Positions 1 through 10,257 are shown, numbered from the stretch's first letter. The stretch: 64,000 nt of DNA from Anthoceros angustus (GCA_010909165.1 MU008184.1:620001-684000); one strand, 5' to 3'. Numbers and translations are program-made. Notes: generated by a model not told the origin, from the letters alone.

Positions 1-1
1 A

Positions 2-256
2 CACCTATTCAAGTTCCGGGGAGTAGGTGGCAAATACCGCGGTATTCCTACATTCGGTGCGTGTGTTCTCCTAGCCGCAAAGGAAGACCATCGGTTTCAT
101 CCCATGGAACAAAGCACGCTTAAGCACCATTTCTACGCGTTTGTGACACCTTGCTATTCAAGTCAAACAAGAAATGTGAACCACATAGGATCCACCATTG
201 TGACATTTGGTCTTCTGCAAAGGCATGGAGTGGGTATCAAAGAAATGACCTTCTAG
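2..256 (+). CDS. Open frame running in from the left edge (unrecognised)
   Basis: An open frame of about 84 codons enters at base 2 and stops with TAG at 254-256. Its composition is protein-like (it contains FRGVGGKYRGIPTFG and FHPMEQSTLKHHFYAFVTP), but I do not recognise a family. It may be the end of another exon or copy of the accessory element that fills the next 9 kb. The start lies outside the window. Confidence 0.3.
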   Translation, partial: HLFKFRGVGGKYRGIPTFGACVLLAAKEDHRFHPMEQSTLKHHFYAFVTPCYSSQTRNVNHIGSTIVTFGLLQRHGVGIKEMTF

Positions 257-2100
257 TAGGGATTGTGCCGGGCTTGAGTTAGGAGCGCCAAGCGATGGTG
301 CACCGCGGAGTTCCTTCCTGCCGTCCCTTCCAAGACCTTCTTCTTCTCTGCATAAATGAGAAGGGACCTTGTTGCACCCACGGACTCCATGAACAAGCAC
401 CTCCTGCAACGGAGCGTTAGAACAAACAGGACGTGCAATGACTTTCCACATTCGTAGCGTAAATGATCACCAGGTCGACTTCAGAGAATACCTCATCCTC
501 GTCCAAGCCATGGATAGAATGCGATCTTGGCGGCGACTTAGACGATCGGCAAAAGCGGCAACGAACATCAAGCTTGGAACATACCGGATGGGTCTTCAAC
601 CACCGAAACCTCCCTCTTATTGCCGTCCAACACCGATGCGCTATTCAATTAAGAGGGCATAAGACATGCCATACAGACCCTACCACGCGCCCGCCATTGC
701 ATCGATGGTTCGGTGGCGAGGATATCCAGTGAAAATAGATTGCATTTATTGTGATATAACAAAGGTTCGTAATGATCGAGATAGTGTCATATCCGGTATA
801 AATAAGACAGGTATTGGGGTTTAAATATTGGCGTGGTCTATATTTCACGTCACCACATTAGGGTTTCTTACGGATGTCCGCTTCTAAAAAGGGTATAACT
901 TCGAGAGGAGCCCCGTCATACCGCGCGTTTCTTGCAGGTGAAGCTCGACGGAGTGCTCACGGAGGCTGGCGCGCGGGCGTAATCCACAGCGGAAGCACAC
1001 CATCGCGGCCAGGCACCTTGGGCGCAACCTGCTCCAATTCGGCGCTAATCCCATCTGCGGCTGGAGCGATTGGCGCGGACGCAGTCCAGAGGGCTAGAGG
1101 CAGTCATCAGCGCGGACGAAATCGAAGGTATTGTGGCAATCGCCAGCTTTTTGCTCCAACTCACACTGTGTGCGTCACGATTACGAGGTGTGGATTATGG
1201 CGAGTGGACGGGCGTAGCAAGAAAGACCGGGCAAACCGACAACCCCGGATTGTGGTGAAGGCGCGAAATCGAAGGCGCCGACAGGAGATGCGTTGCCCGA
1301 ATCTCCATTGCGGTGAGCGTTTTCAGGCATGTTGGTGTCAATGAATCCATCTTTTCCGTGCTTTTTAACTCCTGCAGGTGTTCTAAGGCTGGGTCTCGAA
1401 TTCAGCAAAAGACAGCAGCACCAAAGCGCATGGAGGAACAGAGGAGAAGAGTGGAATGTCTCGAGCAAAAGAAGAGCACCCGAGCCCAATCCATCGCCAT
1501 ACACGTATGAGGAGACAAGCATCAAGGAGACACACAAGCCAGTTGAGGAAAGCTGCATTGGACAAAGAATGGTTTCTAACCTGCAAGTGAGCCACGGAAG
1601 ATGGGGCAATATGGACACCCTTGTTGAAGTTGTGGGTTACAGGCTACCTGGGGCTCGCCTAATCTCAAGAGCCGGATGGGTATTGTGGGCAAGTTTGAGA
1701 TGGACACATTGCATCCGGAGGTGCAAGTGCTCGCACATCAAGACCCTATGGCGTTGATAATTTGCCGCACACCCCGATGATTACAAGGTGTTCCTCTTCG
1801 TGATAGATGGCTTTCAAGAAATGTGAACCAAAGGAGCTGGCAATGCAATTTCGAAAGCCTACGCGAAACCGGTCTGGCCACTTAGGCCTTCAAATTCACT
1901 TGCACCTTTCCTCCCCATCCCGATATCGACATTTCAACACTATGGTTTTGCGGTGAAGACTGTTTCTACGATGCCTGTGGGGTCATCACAGTCCGTGATT
2001 AATCATGGAGGGAGATGTCTTCCGAAGAACAAGATGCACCGCCGAGTTCGCAATGAGGACCGATCCTCCTCATGTTGATTGAGCGAGCCGGGCCCTTCCG
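257..2100. other. No recognisable gene
   Basis: Only short open stretches are present (for example 463-732 on +) and none resembles a family I know. The base composition matches the decayed element to the right, so this is probably its eroded left part. No repeats or RNA genes were seen. Confidence 0.35.
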
Positions 2101-2244
2101 ACGAGGAAGATGGCCCTATACCGTATGTACTGGACAATGGATGCGGACGGGTCCAAGGGAAGATGCAAGGAGGCGGATATCATCATGGACTTTGCGCCGA
2201 ACCTCCGGCAGCCTGCAAGCACGCGCCGGGATGACGACGAGGAG

Positions 2245-2271
2245 GGAGGGCGCCGGCATGCCGCGCCCTCC
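2245..2271. repeat. GC palindrome, copy 1
   Basis: Near-perfect palindrome built on the core GGCGCCGGCATGCCGGCGCC, with one G missing in the right arm. The three flanking bases on each side are also complementary (GGA on the left, TCC on the right). Confidence 0.85.
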
Positions 2272-2340
2272 ATGCCATGCAGGAATTGGGCACCCCCCAA
2301 GTGTCTTGGTTTTTGCCCGCTGCTGGACAAGTGGTCGAAG

Positions 2341-2366
2341 AAGGGCGCCGGCATGCCGGCGCCCTT
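2341..2366. repeat. GC palindrome, copy 2 (perfect, 26 nt)
   Basis: Perfect 26-nt palindrome. The core is GGCGCCGGCATGCCGGCGCC, extended by G/C and then AA on the left and TT on the right. In the + frames it encodes GRRHAGA- or GAGMPAP-like peptides, which recur in many spurious ORFs of this region. Confidence 0.95.
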
Positions 2367-2534
2367 GATGTGCCTTCCATGGGAAAGCGGCACCCAGCGA
2401 CATATGGAGACGCGGTGCTGGAATCCGGGAGCCAACCAAGGGCTGTAGCTGGGAGTGGGAACAGATGCGGCCGGGAGGAAGGGGCAAGGTGGGCATGCAC
2501 CGGCGTCGAAAGCGAAAGCAGGTGCGGACAGCCA

Positions 2535-2564
2535 GGATGGGCGCCGGCATGCCGGCGCCCATCC
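2535..2564. repeat. GC palindrome, copy 3 (perfect, 30 nt)
   Basis: Perfect 30-nt palindrome with the same core as copies 1 and 2. Its flanks GGAT and ATCC are symmetric but different from those of the other copies. It lies inside the open frame that runs into the ParB-like gene, adding the residues GRRHAGA without breaking the frame. Confidence 0.95.
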
Positions 2565-2670
2565 AGATGTTGTTACAGGTGGTGCCCGAGTATCCTCGGA
2601 TGTTACACGGAAGCGGAAAGCACCTACCGCAGATGTGATCAGAGCAGAAGGGGGGGAACCAGCGCATACC

Positions 2671-3501
2671 ATGGGGAGGAAGAAAGGCACAATGATGGGC
2701 AAGCCATCTGCCATCCAAGATATTCCTACACTTCATGTGTCGACTGATGAAGAAAGGTTGGAGGCGTCAGCGTTGGATGAGGATTATTTGAAGACTGTTA
2801 GAGAAGCCGCATATGGGAAGAAAGTGGTTCCGGAAACCGTTCTGGTTAAGCTGGAATACTTGAGACCTGCTTCTTTCCTGACTCCAGATGCCCAGATCCG
2901 AAAAGTGGACGAGGCTTGGACGAACTACCTAGCCAGGGTGATTTCAAAGGGGAGAATCGAGGAAGGAGTCTTGCCTCTGCTTTGCATGATTGATCCGGCA
3001 GAATGCAATGATATCAAGTCGCTGGATTGGCAGAAGTTCAGGGCTAAAAAATATGTGATGGGAGTGCTTGGAGGAAACCATACATATGCAGCTATGCAGC
3101 ACCTTGTGGACATATCACCTGGGAAGGCAAGCCTCCAGTGGATTGAGGCTCATGTGTATTGTGGTCTGACTATTCCGGAAATGAGAGTCTTAGCCACTGA
3201 CCACAACACCATGTCCGACAAGAGGCGGAAGATGAATTTTATTGAGCAGGTGAGGTATTTGAGAGACGAGCTGCAAATCGCGAAGAGGGATGGTGTCAAC
3301 ATGACCATGAACTGGAAATTCAACTTGTACAAGGTGCTTGGACTGATCGACGACGACGAAGGCCGCGAGGACGAGCAGTATAAACAGAACAAGGTAGACA
3401 ACAGGACCCACATTCTATGCATCTCGAAGTTGGAAGGCAAAGTGTGGGCGAATGTGGACAAGATATTCAGCAAGTGGGAGTCCATGGAGTTGCTAAAGTA
3501 A
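2671..3501 (+). CDS. ParB/sulfiredoxin-like domain protein
   Basis: The protein has 276 residues from the first ATG; the frame is open back to 2455 without an ATG, so the start is uncertain. It reads like a ParB/Srx-superfamily N domain. A segment KLEYLRPASFLTPDAQIRKVD followed by EEGVLPLLCMID is equivalent to ParB 'parameter' box I. VLGGNHTYAAMQHL (about residues 132-145) matches the GxRRxxA-type box, and ATDHNTMSDKRRKMNFIEQVR matches the 'IEN..R' region. Family members are DNA-partition CTPases, nucleases or ATP/CTP-binding enzymes; which activity applies here is unknown. The Arg pair of the canonical box is replaced by HT. No spliceosomal intron is evident. Fragments of a DNA methyltransferase-like gene follow within 1 kb, a pairing familiar from phages and mobile elements. 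A bacterial origin of the family is established knowledge; the mobile-element role here is inference. Confidence 0.6.
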   Translation: MGRKKGTMMGKPSAIQDIPTLHVSTDEERLEASALDEDYLKTVREAAYGKKVVPETVLVKLEYLRPASFLTPDAQIRKVDEAWTNYLARVISKGRIEEGVLPLLCMIDPAECNDIKSLDWQKFRAKKYVMGVLGGNHTYAAMQHLVDISPGKASLQWIEAHVYCGLTIPEMRVLATDHNTMSDKRRKMNFIEQVRYLRDELQIAKRDGVNMTMNWKFNLYKVLGLIDDDEGREDEQYKQNKVDNRTHILCISKLEGKVWANVDKIFSKWESMELLK

Positions 3502-3503
3502 AC

Positions 3504-3868
3504 ATGTTGCAGCAGTACAAGCAAGAAGAGCAAGGGCAAACGAAAGTCACCGATGACCAAGGTGGGATGGCGCCTTCTTGAAGCCTAAAGAGATGCAAGG
3601 CAAGCCTTGGAGGAGTTTTCAAGGCATCCCACCTGGGGAAAGTGGGCAACAAATGTTGATAAGTGCTACAGAGAAGGTTTTGACGGGGCTTCTAGACCTC
3701 AATGGGATGGCGAAGGAAATCACCCCGAGGAAGAAGTTTCATGTTATTCATGTGGCGATGGCCAAGCACTTGGGGTGTGACTCATTCGACCAAGTCAGGC
3801 AAGAAATCCCCAACGCTGTACGGATGAGGTCATCGCAAGATTTCAAACGCGCTTTGAGGGAAAGGTAG
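3504..3868 (+). pseudogene. Probable continuation of the ParB-like gene in other frames
   Basis: Two overlapping open stretches follow the ParB-like stop. The first (3504-3581) reads QQYKQEEQGQTKVTDDQGG. The second (about 3566-3868) is in another frame and contains TEKVLTGLLDLNGMAKEITP and SSQDFKRALRER. They could be a downstream exon or a frameshifted C-terminus. No domain is recognised. The second stretch ends just before the first tandem unit. Confidence 0.35.
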
Positions 3869-3894
3869 GTGTCCTTTATCCTCCATTCTTAGCA

Positions 3895-5445
3895 GAGGGC
3901 GCCGCACTCCTCTTTGCTTTGAGATCGACGGGCGCATGCCGCCGCCGCCCGCCATTCGAACGGAGCACGGGCCGGACCGGGCGCCGCATGCCGCCGTGCC
4001 CTTCGCACTGCTGCCGAATGGGAGGGCGCCGCATGCCGGCGCCCGGTCAGCAGCCTCCAAGTCCGTGATAGACTTGAGGACTTAATGGGCGCCGCATGCC
4101 GCGCCACCGCCTCCCATTCGAGAAGGTCTCAGAATGGCGGCGGGCGCCGGCATGCCGCGCCCCTACATTGCCCTTCCAAGATATGCCTTTGTCTGTGAAT
4201 GTCCTTCCATTGAATGTCCGTCTGCTATATTGACATAATCTTTGTCGCTTATGCAAGTAAAGGATGTGGATGACTGAAGAAACTACGCTTTTCAAGCTTT
4301 TGTGCTTGAAGTGCACACTTGGAAAGGCTTGGAGGAGGAGCAGAGGGCTATGGCGGACATGGACATGGAAGAAGGCCCGCAATCTTTCAGCCCGAACAGA
4401 ATATTGTGAAGTACCGTGTTATGGCAAGGGATATCGTTGACATGAGGGGCTTCTGGATTCGAAATACACATTGATGGTCATGGATGTGCCCCGAGGATTT
4501 AACAAGGGAAAACATGATGTCACTATGGGCAGAGAGTACGGTTTTCCATGCTTTCCATGATATGACAAGTTGCGATGAGATACGGATGATAGTCATGCAC
4601 GGTGTGGAGGAGCACCACAGTGAGGGAGGCAATGCGGAAGTGGTGCAATCGGGGAGGGTTGGTGTCATTTGTATGGGACAAGACTAATATGCGTAACGAC
4701 CTAGGGGCTACGACACCGTGGAATACATTACGCTTGGTGGGGCTTAACATCGCACAGTTGGCCAAAATTTCCATGCTCCCCAATAATGTCCAGTGGTTCC
4801 TTCAACAACGGACGGCATCATTGGGCATGACATCGCGTGAAGAAGCCGCTATACACATCCCTCGATAAGCTGGTGGTGTGTGCGTATCGAGGCCATTGGG
4901 CCCGATGATGAGAATCATCAAAAACTTCTCAAGGAGGGAGATTGGATTTTAGACGCGTGTGTGAAGTGGATCGACAACGATGGTCGCCTCCTATGCGGTC
5001 GGAATTGCATTGTGTGGATGTGGACAACGCGCAGAGTTCATACATCGAGGATCCATGGATATGAAGTTTTGCCGGACGCCGATGAGGAGTTGACCCACGA
5101 GCCTCACCGCCGGGTCCAACTCGCCTGGCTAAAGAAGTGACATTGTCGGAAAAAGGTTTGTCACAAGCTCAAGTTGTTTCTTTGGGGTCTTCAGAGGAAA
5201 GCGCCGATCAGAGATCCTTGACGTTGGGCAGCAAACATTGGACAGGTGGCCTCCAATGCACAAGCCATCGTTGTGGAGGTGGCTCCTGGACACGTGAAAT
5301 ATCATGGAGGAGAACGACAACTTTGAAGACCCAGATCATGCGCTCAAGACCGTAGAAGTAGTCATGGATAGGTTCGGCAAAGGCCCACTGTGAGTCCCAG
5401 CCTTGTTTTGACGGCCGTGGCAGTAGGTACGCTTTTGCTTTCCTT
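3895..5445. repeat. Tandem unit A (~1.5 kb)
   Basis: This segment is repeated next to itself as unit B (5446-6943) with very high similarity. Anchors include 'ccgtgatagacttgaggac' at about 4063 and 5586, and the text around 5390 and 6890. The unit starts with a cluster of GC palindromes (cores near 4024-4044, 4087-4105 and 4142-4162) and then carries broken methyltransferase-like coding sequence. Confidence 0.85.
4320..5140 (+). pseudogene. DNA N4/N6-methyltransferase-like remnant, copy A
   Basis: Three frames together spell a beta-type (motif IV before motif I) amino-methyltransferase. First comes DSKYTLMVMDVPRGFNKG-like text, where VMDVPRG sits at the DPPY position. Then (from 4602) VREAMRKWCNRGGLVSFVWDKTN matches the 'LkpGGlv.vfvwdktN' motif. 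Then (from 4880) LLKEGDWILDAC and LLCGRNCIV match the FxGxG/SAM-binding region, with the glycine loop disrupted. Frame changes occur near 4620 and 4880, and a premature TAG or TAA ends each stretch. The catalytic motif is atypical. Either several tiny introns or decay could explain the breaks; decay is more likely. Confidence 0.55.
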
Positions 5446-6943
5446 GAGAGGGCGCCGCATGCCGGCGCCCCGCCATTCGAACGGAGTACGGCCGCTGACC
5501 GGGCGCCGGCGCCGGCAGTGCTCCCTTCGCACTGCCGAATGGGAGGCGCCGCATGCCGGCGCCGGCAGCCGTCCTCTCCAAGTCCGTGATAGACTTGAGG
5601 ACTTAATGGGCGCCGCATGCCGGCGCCCCGCCAACGCCTCCCATTCGAGAAGGTCTCAGACGATGCGCGCCCCTACCATTGCCTTCCAAGATATGCCTTT
5701 GTCCCGTGAATGTCCTTCCATTGAATGTCCGTTATATTGACATAATCTTTGTCGCTGCAAGTAAAGGATGTGGATGACCAAGAAACTACTGACGCTTTTC
5801 AAGCTTTTGAAGTGCACACTTGGAAAGGCTTGGAGGAGGAGCAGAGGGCTATGGCGGACATGGACATGGAAGAAGGCCCGCAATCTTTCAGCCCGAACAG
5901 AATATTGTGAAGTACCGTGTTATGGCAAGGGATATCGTTGACATGAGGGGCTTCATGGATTCGAAATACACATTGATGGTCATGGATGTGCCCCGAGGAT
6001 TTAACAAGGGAAAACATGATGTCACTATTTGCAGAATGAGTACGGTTTTCCATGCTTTCCATGATATGACAAGTTGCGATGAGATACGGATGATAGTCAT
6101 GCACGGTGTGGAGGAGCACCACAGTGAGGGAGGCAATGCGGAAGTGGTGCAATCGGGGAGGGTTGGTGTCATTTGTATGGGACAAGACTAATATGCGTAA
6201 CGACCTAGGGGCTACGACACCGTGGAATACATTACGCTTGGTGGGGCTTAACATCGCACAGTTGGCCAAAATTTCCATGCTCCCCAATAATGTCCAGTGG
6301 TTCCTTCAACAACGGACGGCATCATTGGGCATGACATCGCGTGAAGAAGCCGCTATACACATCCCTCGATAAGCTGGTGGTGTGTGCGTATCGAGGCCAT
6401 TGGGCCCGATGATGAGAATCATCAAAAACTTCTCAAGGAGGGAGATTGGATTTTAGACGCGTGTGTGAAGTGGATCGACAACGATGGTCGCCTCCTATGC
6501 GGTCGGAATTGCATTGTGGATGTGGACAACGCGCAGAGTTCATACATCGAGGATCCATGGATATGAAGTTTTGCCGGACGCCGATGAGGAGTTGACCCAC
6601 GAGCCTCACCGCCGGGTCCAACTCGCCTGGCTAAAGAAGTGACATTGTCGGAAAAGGTTTGTCACAAGCTCAAGTTGTTTCTTTGGGGTCTTCAGAGGAA
6701 AGCGCCGATCAGAGATCCTTGACGTTGGGCAGCAAACATTGGACAGGTGGCCTCCAATGCATACAAGCCATCGTTGTGGAGGTGGCTCCTGGACACGTGA
6801 AATATCATGGAGGAGAACGACAACTTTGAAGACCCAGATCATGCGCTCAAGACCGTAGAAGTAGTCATGGATAGCGGTTCGGCAAAGGCCCACTGTGAGT
6901 CCCAGCCTTGTTTTGACGGCCGTGTAGTAGGTACGCTTTTGCT
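5446..6943. repeat. Tandem unit B (~1.5 kb)
   Basis: Second copy of unit A, with GC palindromes at about 5450-5470, 5501-5516, 5545-5563 and 5608-5628. It differs from A by scattered indels, many of them in the palindromic part. The methyltransferase-like part is almost identical, and the frame breaks are shared, so the duplication is younger than the breaks (or the breaks are introns). Confidence 0.85.
5820..6650 (+). pseudogene. DNA N4/N6-methyltransferase-like remnant, copy B
   Basis: Same motif order as copy A. The first open stretch (5820-6191) is longer here: it has FMDSKYTLMVMDVPRGFNKGK, then HDMTSCDEIRMIVMHGVEE. Next come 6106-6372, with AMRKWCNRGGLVSFVWDKTN, and 6384-6566, with LLKEGDWILDAC then GRNCIVDVDNAQS. 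The last motif keeps the VDVD acidic end of beta-2 that binds SAM in this fold, but the preceding Gly-rich loop is lost. No single intact ORF joins the pieces. Confidence 0.55.
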
Positions 6944-6980
6944 TCATGGGTTGAAAGTTTTATGTGTAACGATTTGCGAC

Positions 6981-7000
6981 GGGTGCGCATGCCGGCGCCT
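6981..7000. repeat. GC palindrome, last (degenerate) copy
   Basis: A half-preserved copy (gggtgcgcatgccggcgcct) about 40 bases after the end of tandem unit B. No further copies were seen in the rest of the 64 kb. Confidence 0.6.
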
Positions 7001-7144
7001 TCACCTTCAAAAGCCTTTAACGGCTTACGTCCAAAACGCCTATTTCAAGGCAACCACCATAACTAGAGGCGATTTAACTAATGCAAAGGAAATTGCATTG
7101 AGATGACATAACACCCATCCCTTAGAATCAAATCATGCTTAATC

Positions 7145-7790
7145 ATGCATTATAGGCACTGTCAAGATTTGAACATGAGGGTTTCTGATTTGCGGAAGAG
7201 GGTTTGTATATTCAGCCGCTTCAAATATTATGGTGTTTCAGTCTTCGATGAAAACTTAGCTATACCCAAAGCAGAGTTTCTCTCTTGTGCTGCTTCTTGT
7301 CCTTATAAGTCATGGAAAGTGGAGGCCTTCAAACCGTACATTCGATTAGTACAACGTCCGCTTGCATTTGACCGGTGGGATGTGGCTTTCATGTTCATAC
7401 AACACTTGCCTTGAGTGGGTGCCCCACCGAGAACTTCAAGGAGCACATATTCAAGGCCAGAGCTTGGAAGCAGATGGAGGAGTCGCAACGTGCCTTGAAA
7501 TCGACCACATCTGAGGATAAGCTGATGACAATCGTGAACGACTCCAAGCCGTAAAACCCAAAGAAGGTCGGGATACTGTGGCAACATAGTGAACATGGCC
7601 CGGTTTGTAGAGCCCCGACCGTATGCTTTGTTGTTAGACCTCCTGCAGGCTTGGATCTAGATCCCCAATCACGAGAGTATGACACAAGATTTACCAAGGC
7701 AGAGTTTGAAGGGTCATCATGCGCTCAAAGGCATCACCACACCCTGTATTTCGATTGTGGTCTTCCATTCTCCGGATGACACATCTATGG
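7145..7790 (+). pseudogene. Unrecognised broken coding stretch upstream of the third methyltransferase copy
   Basis: Open stretches in two frames read protein-like text: KSWKVEAFKPYIRLVQRPLA (ending at 7414), then CPTENFKEHIFKARAWKQMEE to an in-frame TAA near 7556, then REYDTRFTKAEFEG. It probably encodes the amino-terminal part of the methyltransferase-like gene that follows. No domain is recognised. Confidence 0.3.
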
Positions 7791-7890
7791 TGAGAGAAGT
7801 GCTGATGGAAGCGCAGGTGCCGTGATGACATGTTACCGCATAAAACCAATGTGACAAGATTGTCGAGGACAGTCAGACGGGACTTTTCAC

Positions 7891-8448
7891 TTGCGCAGGA
7901 GCTTGGATAAGGATTGTGTGCCTCAACCGTTTGTGCTCAGAGAACCGACGCAACTTGGCGGTGGAGTGACAACTGTGTTTGCCGAACGAGCAGTGGAACT
8001 AAAATTGTGTTACAACACTGCGGATGATCGGGTTGTTTCCCCCTATCAGAAGCCCCTAAGACTCTTGAAGAGGTTGATTCAGCTGTATACAGTAGAGGGA
8101 GATTGGGTGCTGGACGGGTGCGCAGGATCGGGGTCGGGTATGATAGCAGCTGTTCAGTTATGCCGTAATGTCATTTCTGTTGATGTGGATCCCAGGTGCG
8201 CTCAATTCATGGATCTTCGAATCAATTCCATGGACAGCTGGCCGACGGAAGAGGAGGAGGTGGGCGAGGAGCCTCGCTATGGAGGCGGAAAGACGCTCAA
8301 TAAGGAGCCCATGGTGAACAACATGGTGCCCGGGTTCATATGTGTCGTTGAAGGTAGACCAACGAGGAAGCCCGAGACCAAGGGTCATATGGCATGTGGT
8401 GAAGCATGCAGCGACAACTCAATGGTCCTTGGGGATGCGAGCAAGTGA
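7891..8448 (+). pseudogene. DNA methyltransferase-like C-terminal half, copy C
   Basis: An open frame of 185 codons, without a proper upstream ATG, carries the best-preserved SAM-binding motif of the window. SPYQKPLRLLKRLIQLYTVEGD is followed by WVLDGCAGSGSGMIAAVQLC (motif I, xxDxxAGSGS) and then NVISVDVDPRCAQFMDLRI. This is the C-terminal half of a beta-class N4/N6 DNA methyltransferase. Upstream text (about 7725-7890, in other frames) includes ITTPCISIVVFHSPDD, possibly motif IV. It shares LLK/EGDW(V/I)LD and RN(V/C)I..VDVD with copies A and B, so all three descend from one family. It may still be an exon of an active gene; no splice pattern was proven. Confidence 0.55.
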
Positions 8449-9557
8449 AGGAGGCGTAAGAGCCCTCCTCCGTGTGCTTGATGTGATGGTGGGGGATGTA
8501 GGATTGGAAAACTTTGCTCCACGATCGAGGTGTGTCGTAAGTGACAGGGATAGGCTACATGTTTGTTTCGAGGATTCTGGTAGGAGGAACCGGTGTTGGT
8601 CTTAAGCACCGGACAGCCGGTGGTATCAGGCACTTTGGTCGATCGTATGCAAAGGTGCTATGAACACAACAAACACATCAAAGTGCAAGGTCCCCGGAGC
8701 ACTCTAGACAACGAACACGGTGGTGGAGCACGAAAGCCGGAAGCATGGGAGTGGTGACGATTCCTGTGAATGTGTTCAGCAGAAGATTGACGCCGTATTG
8801 ATGATCGAGACATACCTCAAGGTATATAAAAAGCAAGGTAAGGATTTCACAGACAATGATGATAGAGCAATCATTTCATGATGTGGATCCTAGGTGCGCT
8901 CAATTCATGGATCTTCGGATCAATTCCATGGACAAATGGCCGACTAAGAGGAGGAGGTGGGCGAGGAGCCCGCTATGGAGGCGGAAAGACGCTCAATAAG
9001 GAGCCCATGGTGAACAACATGGTGCCCGGGTTCATATGTGTCGTTGAAGGTAGACCAACGAGGAAGCCCGAGACCAAGGGTCATATGGCATGTGGTGAAG
9101 CAACAGCGACAACTCAATGGTCCCGGGGATGCGGAGCAAGTGAAGAAGGCGTAAGAGCCCTCCTCCGTGTAAACCCGATGGTGGGGGATGTAGGCTTGGA
9201 AAACTTTGCTCCATGATCGAGGTGTGTCGCGATGTGGATAGGCTATGTTTGTTTCGAGGATTCTCGTAGGAGGAACCGGTGTTGGTCTTAAGCACCGGTG
9301 GTATCGTGCACTTTGGTCGATCGTATGCAAAGCTATGAACACAACAAACACATCAGCAAGGTCCCTGCATCAGACAACGAACACGGCCGGGTGGAGCAGG
9401 AAAGCCAGGAAGCATGGGAGTGGTGACGATTCCTGTGAATGTGTTCAGCAGAAGATTGACGCCGGGTATTGGATGATCGAGAACATGGGCGTCTGTTGCA
9501 TACACAGTCAGCAAGGTAAGGATTTCACAGAGACAATGATGATACAGCAATCATTTC
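8182..9557. repeat. Tandem duplication of the methyltransferase tail (2 x ~0.69 kb)
   Basis: Unit 1 is about 8182-8880 and unit 2 about 8881-9557. Both begin at 'atgtggatcc(c/t)aggtgcgctcaatt' and end in 'aaggatttcacaga..caatcatttca'. They differ by point changes and small indels that shift the frame. Unit 2 contains only the last residues of motif I onward, so it cannot be a functional enzyme. Confidence 0.85.
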
Positions 9558-9626
9558 ACAGAAACACTCATGATACAGTAATGTTCGAAATACAGCGATG
9601 ATCAACTGCTTTCACAGATAGCCGCA

Positions 9627-10257
9627 CTAACACCTGCCTCGGTACACACATGTAGCAGTATGACTTTCTCCAATTTTATCCTTGTCCACCAAGTACACCT
9701 GGACAATGTCGTGCTCCTTGCCCTCCACACCATTCACACCGCCCAACCCCGAGTGGAATCCAGTGTTGATCAACACGCTGCAACAAAGGTCGCGAGTTTG
9801 CACCGCCAGCCCCGCCTCAACCAAATTCCTTAAGGACCAAGCAATGAAGCAGCCGGATCACTCCAGCGTGCTTGAAAGGAACCCGCCCATGTTGTGATTG
9901 CCACCACCGCGTCAACTTCCAATTCCATCGCCCATGTGGAATTCGCTTCAGAGTCACCGAGAGGTGGGTCTCCATCGCTGTAAATATTCGAGGCAGGCAA
10001 GCCACTTCCAAACGACCAGACGGGGTCGCGGCTGGTGGCTGCATGAGCGGTAGGCAGTCCGAAATCTTCCTCCACTCCCGCGCCGACATTGGGCAGGAGA
10101 TGCAAGGTTTATGCACAGAACGTCCGGTGCCACCACGACCCTCCCCACTAATGCAGAGCGGCGACCATGACGGTGGACACCTACGCAACACATGTGGACT
10201 TTCCATTGCGCGTTTGCTTTTTGGTTGTCCATACAAAATTGCCCTGATTTTCAACAT
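9627..10257 (-). other. Decayed retroelement sequence downstream of gag
   Basis: Minus-strand open stretches (for example AGLAVQTRDL.. and ELEVDAVVAITTWAGSFQARW) lie where a Gypsy element would carry its protease. No clear D(S/T)G motif was found, so the assignment rests on position only. A 32-base segment at 9786-9817 recurs exactly at 10897-10928. Confidence 0.3.

Noticed and set aside
2070-2736. Long minus-strand ORFs with repeated ACRRP or GAGMPAP peptides
   Set aside because: The peptides are translations of the GC palindromes, which read open in all frames; no domain is present.
2455-9557. Bacterial contamination as the source of the ParB/MTase genes
   Set aside because: Not fully excludable, but the copies are broken and duplicated, there is no operon or ribosome-binding context, and the same contig continues into plant genes and plant retroelement sequence.
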